DNA of 64,000 nucleotides from Serratia nevei (GTDB taxonomy: Bacteria; Pseudomonadota; Gammaproteobacteria; Enterobacterales; Enterobacteriaceae): positions 124,001-188,000 of the forward strand of contig NZ_JAMYWQ010000001.1 of assembly GCF_024160145.1 (NCBI RefSeq), in the 5' to 3' direction. The notes under the pieces are model-generated. The model searched no databases. It was not told the DNA's origin and was given only the letters and a program-made list of their open reading frames with translations. The position numbers were made by a program, and so were the translations under genes. Shown one piece after another: positions 18,402 through 26,331 of the stretch (the stretch's first letter is position 1; each line of letters opens with the position of its first letter).

Positions 18402-19034
18402 ATGAGCGAAAAAAATAGTGCGGCGCGTTTAACGCGTGAAACCGTCCTGCGCGGGGCGCTGGCGTTGCTCGATGACATCGGCATCGATGCCCTGAGCACC
18501 CGCCGCCTGGCGCAACATCTGGGCGTGCAATCTCCCACGCTCTATTGGCATTTCAAGAACAAGGCCGAGCTGCTGAAGGCGATGGCGGAAACCATCATGT
18601 TGGATCACCGCGAAGAGGTGCCCGCCGACATCCCCTGGCAAGCCTGGGTGACCGCCAATGCGGTCAACTTCCGCCGCGCGTTGCTGGCTTACCGCGACGG
18701 GGCGCGCCTGCACGCCGGCACTCGGCCGCAGGCGCCGCAATTCGCCATGATTGAGGCCAAGGTGGCGCTGCTGTGCCGGGCGGGCTTTACGCCGGAACGC
18801 GCCGTTAATCTGCTGTTCGCCGTCGGGCGTTTCGTGGTGGGTTGGGTGCTGGAAGAGCAGCAAATGCAACCGGATGATGCGCTGAACGAAGCCGATCGCC
18901 GGCGCTACCCGCTGCTGTGTGAAGGCTGGAATAAGCTGCAGGAGCAGGGAGCAGACGGGCTGTTCGAAGCTGGCTTACGGCTGCTGGTCGACGGTGCCGC
19001 GGCCGAATTGGCGGCATCTTCGCCCATATGCTGA
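18402..19034 (+). CDS. tetR: tetracycline repressor TetR
   Basis: The 210-residue TetR protein has an N-terminal HTH (about residues 28-47, LSTRRLAQHLGVQSPTLYWH, the TetR recognition helix). The ligand-binding domain contains the HREEVPADIPWQAWV and RDGARLHAGTRP regions typical of class A/B repressors, with the His and Arg that contact Mg-tetracycline. It represses tetA and itself through the two operators just upstream. A strong terminator follows. Confidence 0.92.
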   Translation: MSEKNSAARLTRETVLRGALALLDDIGIDALSTRRLAQHLGVQSPTLYWHFKNKAELLKAMAETIMLDHREEVPADIPWQAWVTANAVNFRRALLAYRDGARLHAGTRPQAPQFAMIEAKVALLCRAGFTPERAVNLLFAVGRFVVGWVLEEQQMQPDDALNEADRRRYPLLCEGWNKLQEQGADGLFEAGLRLLVDGAAAELAASSPIC

Positions 19035-19057
19035 TGGCTGCCCTCGGCACATGACAA

Positions 19058-19088
19058 AAGGGAAGGCCTGTGCCTTCCCTTGTTTTTT
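19058..19088 (+). terminator. Rho-independent terminator of tetR
   Basis: AAGGGAAGGC/GCCTTCCCTT (10 bp, 4-nt loop) followed by TTGTTTTTT. The hairpin is symmetric enough to act weakly on the minus strand too. Confidence 0.9.
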
Positions 19089-19246
19089 ACGACGCACAGT
19101 TCGTTCCAGTAGCTGAAACGGATGCGCCGTTGCAGGCGGTGATGCCACATAGCCAACTCCTTCTACCTTACACGGTTTAAATAAATAGCACCGCGCCCGG
19201 CGCAAGGCGAATGCCTTATTGTGCAAAGCTTGCCCGGCGGGCGGGA

Positions 19247-20143
19247 TTAACCGGTTTTATCGGCCCGCCGCCTGACCGGCGCCAGCCGCCAACCGAAATT
19301 CATGCCCGCCGCGGCACCCAGGATCGCCAGCGTGCCCAGCAGTTGCAGCAGGCTGAGGCGGTGGCCGAACACCGCCCAGTCCACCACGATCGCCACCGCC
19401 GGGTAGATGAACGACAGGGCGCCGACCAGAGCCGTGGGGATGTTCTGAATGGCGCCGTACAGCAGCGTGGACATCAAGCCGGTATGCACCAGGCCGAGGA
19501 TCGCCAGCAGCAGCCAGTCGATGGGGGCCGCAGGAAGCGTGCTCAGGCCGGCGAACGGTGCCAGCGCCAACGCGCCGACGGTCAACTGAATCAACACGAT
19601 CAGCTGCGGCGGCAGCATGGCCAGCTGTTTGACGATCGCCGCCGCAATGGCGTACATCAGGGCCGCGCCCAGCGCCAGCGCCACGCCGAGCTGGTAGTCA
19701 TCGCCGCCGCCGCCGCTTTGCCGGCCGGTGACGATCAACACCATCCCCGCGAACGCCAACAGAAGCCAGCCCAGCCGATGAGCCGTCAGTTTTTCGCCGA
19801 ACAGCAGCACCCCCAGCGCCACCAACATGAACGGCTGAACGTGGTAGGTGACGGTGGCGACAGCGATCGAAGCATGCTTATAGGCGGCAAACAGCAGCGT
19901 CCAGTTAAGCACCAGCGCGATGCCCCCCAGAATGGCGAAGGCCAGCTGGCGCCGGTTGATCGCACCTTGTTTCAACTGACCGAGTGCGGCGCAGGTCGCC
20001 AGCATGGCCAGCGCGCCGAACGCGCAGCGCCAGAACACCACCGTCGCGGGCGGCTGCCCCAAAACGAGCACTGGCCACCCCACGGTGCCGGAGATGGTCA
20101 TGGCGAGGATCATTTGCACTGCGCCGCGCGTTTTCGTTTTCAT
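19247..20143 (-). CDS. EamA/DMT-superfamily metabolite exporter
   Basis: The 298-residue inner-membrane protein has ten predicted helices in two EamA repeats (about residues 5-140 and 152-285). It includes AIVKQLAMLPPQ at the repeat boundary and GALSFIYPAVAIVVDW near the end. EamA proteins mostly export amino acids or related metabolites; the substrate is unknown. AGGGA precedes the ATG. It is divergent from an XRE-cupin regulator gene 129 bp away, the usual arrangement for a locally regulated exporter. Confidence 0.85.
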   Translation of the reverse strand: MKTKTRGAVQMILAMTISGTVGWPVLVLGQPPATVVFWRCAFGALAMLATCAALGQLKQGAINRRQLAFAILGGIALVLNWTLLFAAYKHASIAVATVTYHVQPFMLVALGVLLFGEKLTAHRLGWLLLAFAGMVLIVTGRQSGGGGDDYQLGVALALGAALMYAIAAAIVKQLAMLPPQLIVLIQLTVGALALAPFAGLSTLPAAPIDWLLLAILGLVHTGLMSTLLYGAIQNIPTALVGALSFIYPAVAIVVDWAVFGHRLSLLQLLGTLAILGAAAGMNFGWRLAPVRRRADKTG

Positions 20144-20272
20144 GTCGTTTCCCTCGTGGTCTGACCGTACTTGTGGTGAAGCGGATTAATCATTAAAATG
20201 AACAATCGAACATTATGATGAACACGAATACAAGTGTTCGTCAAGTCGAACAAATGGATGGTATAGCGAACA

Positions 20273-20842
20273 ATGAGTGACGATCGGATGCAGAACATCA
20301 CGCCTATCGGCCTGCTGTCGGCGGCGATCCGCCGCGAGCGGGAGCGGTTGAACCTGTCGGTGACCGAACTGGCGAAGCGTGCGGGCATCGCCAAATCCAC
20401 GCTGTCGCAGCTGGAAGCCGGCAGCGGCAATCCCAGCCTGGAAACGCTGTGGGCGCTGGCGATGGCGCTGGATGTACCGGTCAGCCGGCTGATTTCACAG
20501 CCGAGCAGGCAGGTGCAAGTGATCCGCGCCCATGAAGGCACGCCGGCGCTGTCGGAGCAGGGCAACTACGCCGCCACGCTGCTGGCCACCTGCCCGCCGG
20601 GGGCGCAGCGCGATATTTATCGGCTGCGGGTGCAACCCGGCGAGGCCAAACTTTCCCGGCCGCATCCCCCCGGCACCGTCGAGCATGTGATTATCAGCAG
20701 CGGGCGGGCGCGTCTGGGGCCGGCGGATCAGCCGCTGGAGCTGAGCGCCGGCGATTACATCAGCTATGCCGCCGATCGCGAGCATGTTTTCGAAGCGCTG
20801 GAGCCGGAGACCACCGCCGTGATGCTGATAGAGCAGGGCTAA
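20273..20842 (+). CDS. XRE-family regulator with cupin sensor domain
   Basis: The 189-residue protein has an N-terminal XRE HTH (about residues 18-70, LSVTELAKRAGIAKSTLSQ) and a C-terminal cupin barrel (about 105-185, including HPPGTVEHVIISSGRARLG and the ELSAGDYISY strand). Such regulators bind a small metabolite in the cupin and control an adjacent exporter or catabolic gene. It is divergent from the EamA transporter gene, which is its likely target. Confidence 0.87.
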   Translation: MSDDRMQNITPIGLLSAAIRRERERLNLSVTELAKRAGIAKSTLSQLEAGSGNPSLETLWALAMALDVPVSRLISQPSRQVQVIRAHEGTPALSEQGNYAATLLATCPPGAQRDIYRLRVQPGEAKLSRPHPPGTVEHVIISSGRARLGPADQPLELSAGDYISYAADREHVFEALEPETTAVMLIEQG

Positions 20843-20867
20843 CCTGGGCGTTGAAGGTCCGTTTATT

Positions 20868-20886
20868 GAAAATGATTCTCAATTAT
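20868..20886 (+). promoter_or_regulatory. Fur-box-like sequence upstream of the DUF3857 gene
   Basis: GAAAATGATTCTCAATTAT matches the Fur consensus at about 12 of 19 positions and contains the common AATGATTCTCA form. It lies 80 bp upstream of the DUF3857 gene start, between it and the XRE-cupin gene. Confidence 0.45.
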
Positions 20887-20965
20887 ATTAGTGTGCCCGC
20901 CTGTTTTGACGCCGGGACGGGCGTATAGCCCGGCGTCGCCGTTTATTGCCCTTCAAGGACCGAAG

Positions 20966-22891
20966 ATGAAAATCGCTATTCCTTCCCTGCTGTTATTCGC
21001 CGGTTTGACGGCAACGCACCCGGCCACCGTGTTGGCCGTTGCACCGCCCGCCGCGGCGGATCAGAGCCAGAACGACACGGCCAACAACGATTTCAGCTTC
21101 GTGCGTTATCGCGCGGATTACCGCGTCAACGCCAACGCCACCAACGTGAAGACGGAAAGCTACGACGTGCTGCTGAAGACCAAGGCGGCGGTCGAGAAAT
21201 TCAGCCAGATCCGCCTGAGCTACAGCGAAAAAATGGAAACGCTGGAGGTGGTCGCCGCCTACACGCTGACCGCCGACGGCCAGCGCCACGACGTGGCGCC
21301 CGATCGCATCTATACCCAGGAAAGCTACTCCAGCGCCACGGCGCCGCTGTATGCCGACCGCAAAGTGCGCGTCATCGTGTTCTCCAACCTGGCGCCGGGA
21401 TCGCGCGTGGTGTATGAGCTGCGCCGCACGCAAAACACCCCGTATTTCCCTGACTATTTCGGCCTGTGGGAGACGTTCAGCGTTTTCGATCAGTTTGACG
21501 ACGCCGAAGTGACCCTGCAGGCGCCGGCCAAGCTGCCGATGCATATCTTCACGCGCGGCGTGGAAGGCGGGGACCAGCCGCAGATCCGCGACGGGCAGGC
21601 GCACTGGCGCTGGCATTATTCGCGCAGCGCGCCGATGAAGGCGCAAAACTGGGCGGCGGACAGCTGGACCTTCAGCCCGACCATCATGGCCAGTACCTAC
21701 CGCGAGTGGCCGCAGTTGGCCAAGGCCTACCAGCTGAAGGCCGGCGCGGCGGCGCAGGTGACGCCGGGCATTCAGGCGCTGGCGGACAACATCACCGCCG
21801 GCATCAGCGATCGGCGCGAACAGGCGGAGGCCCTCTACCGCTGGGTGGCGCAAAACATTCGCTACGTGGCGGTGTACCTGGGCAACGGCGGGCTGGAGCC
21901 GAATTCGGCGCAGAGCATTCTCGACAACCACTACGGCGACTGTAAGGACCACGTGGTGATCCTCGAGGCGCTGCTCGCCGCCAAAGGCATTGCAAGCTCG
22001 CCGGTGCTGATCGGCATGGACCAAGGCCCGATACTGCCTAAAGTGCCGTTGCTCAGCCGCTTTAACCACGCCATCACCTACGTGCCGGAGTTCAAACTGT
22101 ACCTGGACTCCACCAATCCGTGGGCGCGGTTCGGGCAACTGCCGGAAGGCGACCTGGGGGCGCCGGTGCTGCTGACGCGCGAAGCCAAACTGGCGCGCAC
22201 GCCGGGCAGCGACGAGCAGCCGGTCAAGAGCGCGCTGAGCGTCGATTTCGTGTTCGACAAAGCGGGCAATCTGCACGGGCAAACCGAGCGTCGGCTGAGC
22301 GAAGTGGAAGAGATTGACCTGCGGGGCTACTTCTCGCAGATCAACCGGCAGAACCGGGCGCAGGCCGAAGCCTCGATCATGTCCGCCTCCGGCATCGACG
22401 GCAGCGGCGAGGTGGCGATGAACAGCGATCCGCTGGATCTCAAAAAACAGTTCGGTTATCGCTTCCGCTTCAAAGCGGACGACTACGTCGATTTCGGCGT
22501 GGTGGGCGGCATGACGCTGCCGAATCCACCCGGCGGCAAGTCGTTCCGCACGCTGTATACCACCACGGCGGCGCCGGGCAACGAAACGCCGTTCTACTGC
22601 AGCGCGCAGCGCTACGACGAAACCTACCGTCTGCAGCTGCCGGCCAACGTGCCGATCATCGCCATTCCGCAAGACAGGCAATTCCGCAATGCAGCGGGCG
22701 ATTACCGCGTGGCGTGGCGGCGCGACGGGCAGCAGGTGATCGTCAATCATCAGCTGCAGGTGAACGCCATTCGCGGCAAGGAAGCGCTGTGCCAGGCGCA
22801 GGATTACCCGGCGTTCCGCGAGCTGTTCCAGCAGGTGCGGCGCGGTTTCCGCGGCCAGGTGGTGTACGGCGAATTGGCCACCGGCAAATAA
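20966..22891 (+). CDS. DUF3857 and transglutaminase-like domain protein, exported
   Basis: The 641-residue protein has a signal peptide (MKIAIPSLLLFAGLTATHPA, cut near residue 25). A DUF3857 domain (about 45-240) is followed by a transglutaminase-like domain (about 270-390) with the catalytic Cys in YGDCKDH near residue 326 and His in SRFNHAITYV. The C-terminal part is beta-rich. It is probably periplasmic and may act as a peptide- or protein-modifying or processing enzyme; no substrate is known to me. ATG 20966 follows AAGGACCGAAG. The Fur-like site upstream suggests iron control. Confidence 0.8.
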   Translation: MKIAIPSLLLFAGLTATHPATVLAVAPPAAADQSQNDTANNDFSFVRYRADYRVNANATNVKTESYDVLLKTKAAVEKFSQIRLSYSEKMETLEVVAAYTLTADGQRHDVAPDRIYTQESYSSATAPLYADRKVRVIVFSNLAPGSRVVYELRRTQNTPYFPDYFGLWETFSVFDQFDDAEVTLQAPAKLPMHIFTRGVEGGDQPQIRDGQAHWRWHYSRSAPMKAQNWAADSWTFSPTIMASTYREWPQLAKAYQLKAGAAAQVTPGIQALADNITAGISDRREQAEALYRWVAQNIRYVAVYLGNGGLEPNSAQSILDNHYGDCKDHVVILEALLAAKGIASSPVLIGMDQGPILPKVPLLSRFNHAITYVPEFKLYLDSTNPWARFGQLPEGDLGAPVLLTREAKLARTPGSDEQPVKSALSVDFVFDKAGNLHGQTERRLSEVEEIDLRGYFSQINRQNRAQAEASIMSASGIDGSGEVAMNSDPLDLKKQFGYRFRFKADDYVDFGVVGGMTLPNPPGGKSFRTLYTTTAAPGNETPFYCSAQRYDETYRLQLPANVPIIAIPQDRQFRNAAGDYRVAWRRDGQQVIVNHQLQVNAIRGKEALCQAQDYPAFRELFQQVRRGFRGQVVYGELATGK

Positions 22892-22897
22892 GCCGAT

Positions 22898-22922
22898 GCC
22901 CCGCCGCGTTCGGCGGCGGGGC
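22898..22922. terminator. GC-rich hairpin between convergent genes
   Basis: A perfect 10-bp stem GCCCCGCCGC/GCGGCGGGGC with a 5-nt loop lies between the DUF3857 and DUF1937 stop codons. No T-run follows, so termination is plausible but unproven. Confidence 0.45.
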
Positions 22923-22929
22923 GCAGGCC

Positions 22930-23289
22930 TCAATAATTGAACTCGCCCGCGACCTCGGACCACAGGCTGACGCGGCAGCCGCGCGCGGCGAAAGAGTCCA
23001 TCTCGCGTTTGATGCCGCCGCTTTCTTGCCAACCCGGCAAATCGAGCACGATCAACTCATCCATTGCCGCCATGAACAGGGCGTCGATCGGCGCCCACAG
23101 CCTGCCGATGGCGGTTTTGTCGAACTCTTGCAAACACAGATTGATCGGATGCGACATGCTGACCTGGCTAAAAACGGCGCTGCCGGCGCGCACGATAGCG
23201 GCGGCGACCTCGTTGCAGGCGATAAAGCGTTGCTGCACGACGTTGGCGTCGGCGTGGCTGTAGGGGCAGGCCAAAAATATCTTTCTCAT
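22930..23289 (-). CDS. DUF1937-type protein (nucleoside-deoxyribosyltransferase-like fold)
   Basis: The 119-residue protein starts MRKIFLACPYSHADANVV and contains VFSQVSMSHPIN and MDELIVLDLPGWQESGGI with a later KREMDSF. This matches the DUF1937 family, which resembles nucleoside 2-deoxyribosyltransferases: a Rossmann-like fold with an N-terminal nucleotide loop and a SxGxxxE-like active-site helix. The reaction is unproven. ATG 23289 is preferred; an upstream in-frame TTG lacks support. Confidence 0.7.
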   Translation of the reverse strand: MRKIFLACPYSHADANVVQQRFIACNEVAAAIVRAGSAVFSQVSMSHPINLCLQEFDKTAIGRLWAPIDALFMAAMDELIVLDLPGWQESGGIKREMDSFAARGCRVSLWSEVAGEFNY

Positions 23290-23324
23290 TACCGTTTTCT
23301 CTCTCAATAACTCGATCGTGGGGG

Positions 23325-23360
23325 AAAAAAGGGCGCAGCTTCCCCGTGAGGCGGCGCCCC
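23325..23360 (-). terminator. terminator of the eutH-like/FGGY operon
   Basis: On the minus strand GGGCGC/GCGCCC closes a hairpin followed by CTTTTTTCCCC, just after the EutH-like stop codon. Confidence 0.8.
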
Positions 23361-23388
23361 GTTTATTTGTTCTGGTGCAGGGATAAAT

Positions 23389-24621
23389 TCAGCGAGCGGC
23401 GGCGGCGATGGCCGTCGGCTGCCTTTGCGTCTGTTGTTTTTCCAGCAATTCGGCTTCCTGCACCGAGATCTTGATGGCGATCAGCACGGCAATCATGCCG
23501 CCGAGGAATTTACCCATCATGATCGGCAGCACCAGCGAAGGTTGGAAGTTGGCGGTAAACGCCAGGTGATCGCCCAACGTCGCCTGCGCACAGATGCCGA
23601 AGGCGACGCACAGCACCTTATCGCGCGCCCGCATGCCTTTGAACAGGTGATAAACCGCGATGATATTGGCCAGCACCATAATAAAGCCCAGCGCGCCGGT
23701 ATCCGACAGGCCGAGTTTTTTGCCGATGAAATGCATCGGCTTGCGGCAATAGCGCTGGAACAAATAACAAATGGGGAATGTGCCCGCCAACATAATGCCG
23801 ATGTAACCGGCAATCTCGATGGCGCGGAATAATTCGTCTTTGTCGGCGAATAACGGATCGAATACCCAGCCGCCGAAGACCTTTTTAAACACGCCGGTGA
23901 AATGCTCGATGATGCACAGCGCCAACACCAGTTTGATAAAGGCGTCCGCCGCCTTGCCGAAGATCAGGAACCCTTTCACCATGGCCGCCGGCCGCAGCTT
24001 CAGGCCCAGCGCCAGCAGGAAACACAGGGCAAACAGCGGCGACAGCAGCCGCAGCGCCTGCAGGAAGTCCAGCTGCAGATAGTGCGCGGCGGGCGAGGTG
24101 GTGGAAATGATCTCCCTGACCGGCAGGTTGTTGAAGGTGATGGTCACCAGGGCGATCAGCACGGCGAACGGAATGCTGATCAGGCCCGCCATCGCGCCCA
24201 GCGCCAGATATTTATGGTCGTCGCGGTTCAGCATGATAAGCCCGACGGGAATCAGGTACACGATGCTGGCCCCGGAGGTGTAACCCACCAGCATGGCGAC
24301 GATCCACATGTCGCGGTTGGCGGCGATGGCGTCGGCCAGCTGATAGCCGCCCATGTCCACGGCGATCACCGCCAGCGCCGCGATCGAGGCGTCGGAGCCC
24401 AGCGCCGAGAAGAAGGGGCCGATGCTGTACATGATCAGGTAAGAGATGATCGGGATCGCCGCCATGATGCCCGCCTGGGCGAGAAACACCGGGCCGATGG
24501 CGTGAATGCCGTTGACGAACTCGCGCCCCAGTTCACCTTCCGGTTTGACGATCGACGCCAGCGCTCCGATCAGGGTGCCGGCCATGATGATATAGATGAT
24601 GAAATTACCGAACTCAGCCAT
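23389..24621 (-). CDS. EutH-like permease
   Basis: The 410-residue integral membrane protein has about eleven helices, the same length as E. coli EutH (about 408), the proposed ethanolamine permease. The start (GNFIIYIIMAGTLIGALAS), the VDMGGYQLADAIA segment near residue 90 and GDHLAFTANFQPSLVLP near residue 355 are typical of EutH. No eut microcompartment or ammonia-lyase genes are present. Instead its start overlaps the stop of an FGGY kinase gene by 8 bp, so its substrate is probably the kinase's substrate (inference), a polyol or amino alcohol. Confidence 0.82.
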   Translation of the reverse strand: MAEFGNFIIYIIMAGTLIGALASIVKPEGELGREFVNGIHAIGPVFLAQAGIMAAIPIISYLIMYSIGPFFSALGSDASIAALAVIAVDMGGYQLADAIAANRDMWIVAMLVGYTSGASIVYLIPVGLIMLNRDDHKYLALGAMAGLISIPFAVLIALVTITFNNLPVREIISTTSPAAHYLQLDFLQALRLLSPLFALCFLLALGLKLRPAAMVKGFLIFGKAADAFIKLVLALCIIEHFTGVFKKVFGGWVFDPLFADKDELFRAIEIAGYIGIMLAGTFPICYLFQRYCRKPMHFIGKKLGLSDTGALGFIMVLANIIAVYHLFKGMRARDKVLCVAFGICAQATLGDHLAFTANFQPSLVLPIMMGKFLGGMIAVLIAIKISVQEAELLEKQQTQRQPTAIAAAAR

Positions 24622-26074
24622 GGTGTTCCTCCTGCGATGAACGTAAGCCGCGTGAGCGGGCGATGATTTCCTGATAGCGGGCGAACCAGAGCGCCATATC
24701 GACTTCGGCGGGTTCCGTCACTTCATAGCGATTGAGCACCTTGAGCGGCTGTTCCACGCCCAGCCCTTTACGCGCCAACTGCGCCACGCCCTGGGCGGTG
24801 ATCTCTTTGTTGGCGGGCGTAACGATGCGCTTTTGGATCAGGTTGGCGAGGAACTGCGTGAAATAGCGGTTGGCGGACAGACCGCCGTCCACCGAAATGC
24901 TGTCGCCGATCGGTTTCAACTTATCCATGGCGTTGATCACCTCGGCGGAACGCATGGCGATGCCTTCGAGGATCGACTGCAGCAGATCCTTGCGTTCGGT
25001 TTCCAGCGACAGGCCGGCCCACACCCCGGCGGCGGAGCGATCCCAATACGGGCAGGCCAGCCCGGAAAGCGCGGGCACAAAGGCCAGGCCGCGCGCGATG
25101 GCCGGCTGGGCCGGGAAATCGCCGAATTCATCGACGTCGCTGAACAGGCCGATCTTTCTTGCCCAGTTGATGGCGGAAGCCGCGTTATAAACGCCGCCGT
25201 CCAGGCCATACACCGGCTCGCTGCCGGGCAGCTTCCAGCACAGCGTGGGCAACAGGCCGGACTCGCCGGCGTCGAGCGGGCGCGGCCCGGTGATCGCCTG
25301 TAAAAAGGCGCCGGTACCGAAGGTGATCTTCATCTGCCCCGGTTGATGGCAGCCGTGGCCGTATGTGCCGGCAAACTGGTCGACGATGCAGGCCGTCAGC
25401 GGCACCGGTTTGCCGTTGAGCGTGACGTCGCCGAAGTGGCCGATGTTGTCTCTGACCTCGGGCAGGCTGTCGATCGGCACGCCGAACAAACGGCACAGCT
25501 CTTCATCCCATTGCAGGGTATGAATGTTGAACAACGAAGTGCGCGAGGCCGAGTTATAGTCGGTGAGATGCCGGCCGCACAGGTGGAACAGGAAGAAGGC
25601 GTCCATGGTGCCGAGCCGCAGGCGGCCGCGTTGCGCCAGCTGCCTGGCCCCCGGCGCGTTGTTCATCAGCCAGCCCATCTTGCTGGCGGAGAAGTAGGTA
25701 TCGAGCGGCAGGCCGGTTTTCGCCCTCACCAGCGGCTCGACGCCTTCGCGTTTCAGGCGCTGGATCTCCGGCTCGGTGCGCTGATCTTGCCAAACGATGG
25801 CGTTGTACAGCGGCAGGCCGCTGTCGGCGTCCCAGGCCAGCAGGCTTTCGCCCTGATGCCCTAAACCGATGGCGTCCACCATGTCGCACTGGCTGAGACA
25901 GCGGCGGATATTCGCCAAAATCTCCAGGGCGTCGTGTTCCACCCAGCCCGGATTGGGGGTGATCTGCTTGTGCGGCATGCTGGCCGGCGAATGGTGCCTG
26001 CCGTCTTCGCCGAACACCACGACCCGGGTGCCGGTGGTTCCCTGATCAATCGCGGCATAACGTTGATTCATCAT
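24614..26074 (-). CDS. glycerol-kinase-like FGGY carbohydrate kinase
   Basis: The 486-residue ASKHA-fold kinase is closest in layout to GlpK. It has the N-terminal phosphate loop AAIDQGTTGTRVVVF, HQGESLLAWD, the catalytic Asp in VDQFAGTYGHGC, and the second phosphate loop DGGLSANRYF with FGGY motif 2-like LEGIAMRSAEV. It would phosphorylate a short polyol in the cytosol. Genes for an EutH-like permease (8-bp overlap) and a divergent G3P-dehydrogenase-like pair suggest a pathway of uptake, phosphorylation and oxidation. The substrate may be glycerol or an analogue. ATG 26071 is an equivalent start. Confidence 0.85.
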   Translation of the reverse strand: MMNQRYAAIDQGTTGTRVVVFGEDGRHHSPASMPHKQITPNPGWVEHDALEILANIRRCLSQCDMVDAIGLGHQGESLLAWDADSGLPLYNAIVWQDQRTEPEIQRLKREGVEPLVRAKTGLPLDTYFSASKMGWLMNNAPGARQLAQRGRLRLGTMDAFFLFHLCGRHLTDYNSASRTSLFNIHTLQWDEELCRLFGVPIDSLPEVRDNIGHFGDVTLNGKPVPLTACIVDQFAGTYGHGCHQPGQMKITFGTGAFLQAITGPRPLDAGESGLLPTLCWKLPGSEPVYGLDGGVYNAASAINWARKIGLFSDVDEFGDFPAQPAIARGLAFVPALSGLACPYWDRSAAGVWAGLSLETERKDLLQSILEGIAMRSAEVINAMDKLKPIGDSISVDGGLSANRYFTQFLANLIQKRIVTPANKEITAQGVAQLARKGLGVEQPLKVLNRYEVTEPAEVDMALWFARYQEIIARSRGLRSSQEEHHG

Positions 26075-26331
26075 CGCTTCGCTCTCTTATAGGTTTTGTT
26101 TTTTATTGTGCCTGATGTTGGTTGTGTGACTGTTTTAATAATCTATCTTCAATTTCACACATTAAAGCAACATAAATCACAAGATAAAATAACCCCGCGT
26201 GATCGACCTCATACTTTTTGCTTATCACCCCGTTCTGCGGCTTTTTTTTGGGAGTTATGTTGTTTTTGCCATTTCAAATGCGGTTATTGTGTGGTTTTAT
26301 TGTGGTTATCACATCAAAACGGGACATCAGC

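Noticed and set aside
26218-26331. Extended hydrophobic N-terminus of the GlpA-like dehydrogenase
   Set aside because: It would place a membrane segment before the FAD loop in a region that looks like a promoter. The family begins just before the dinucleotide-binding strand.
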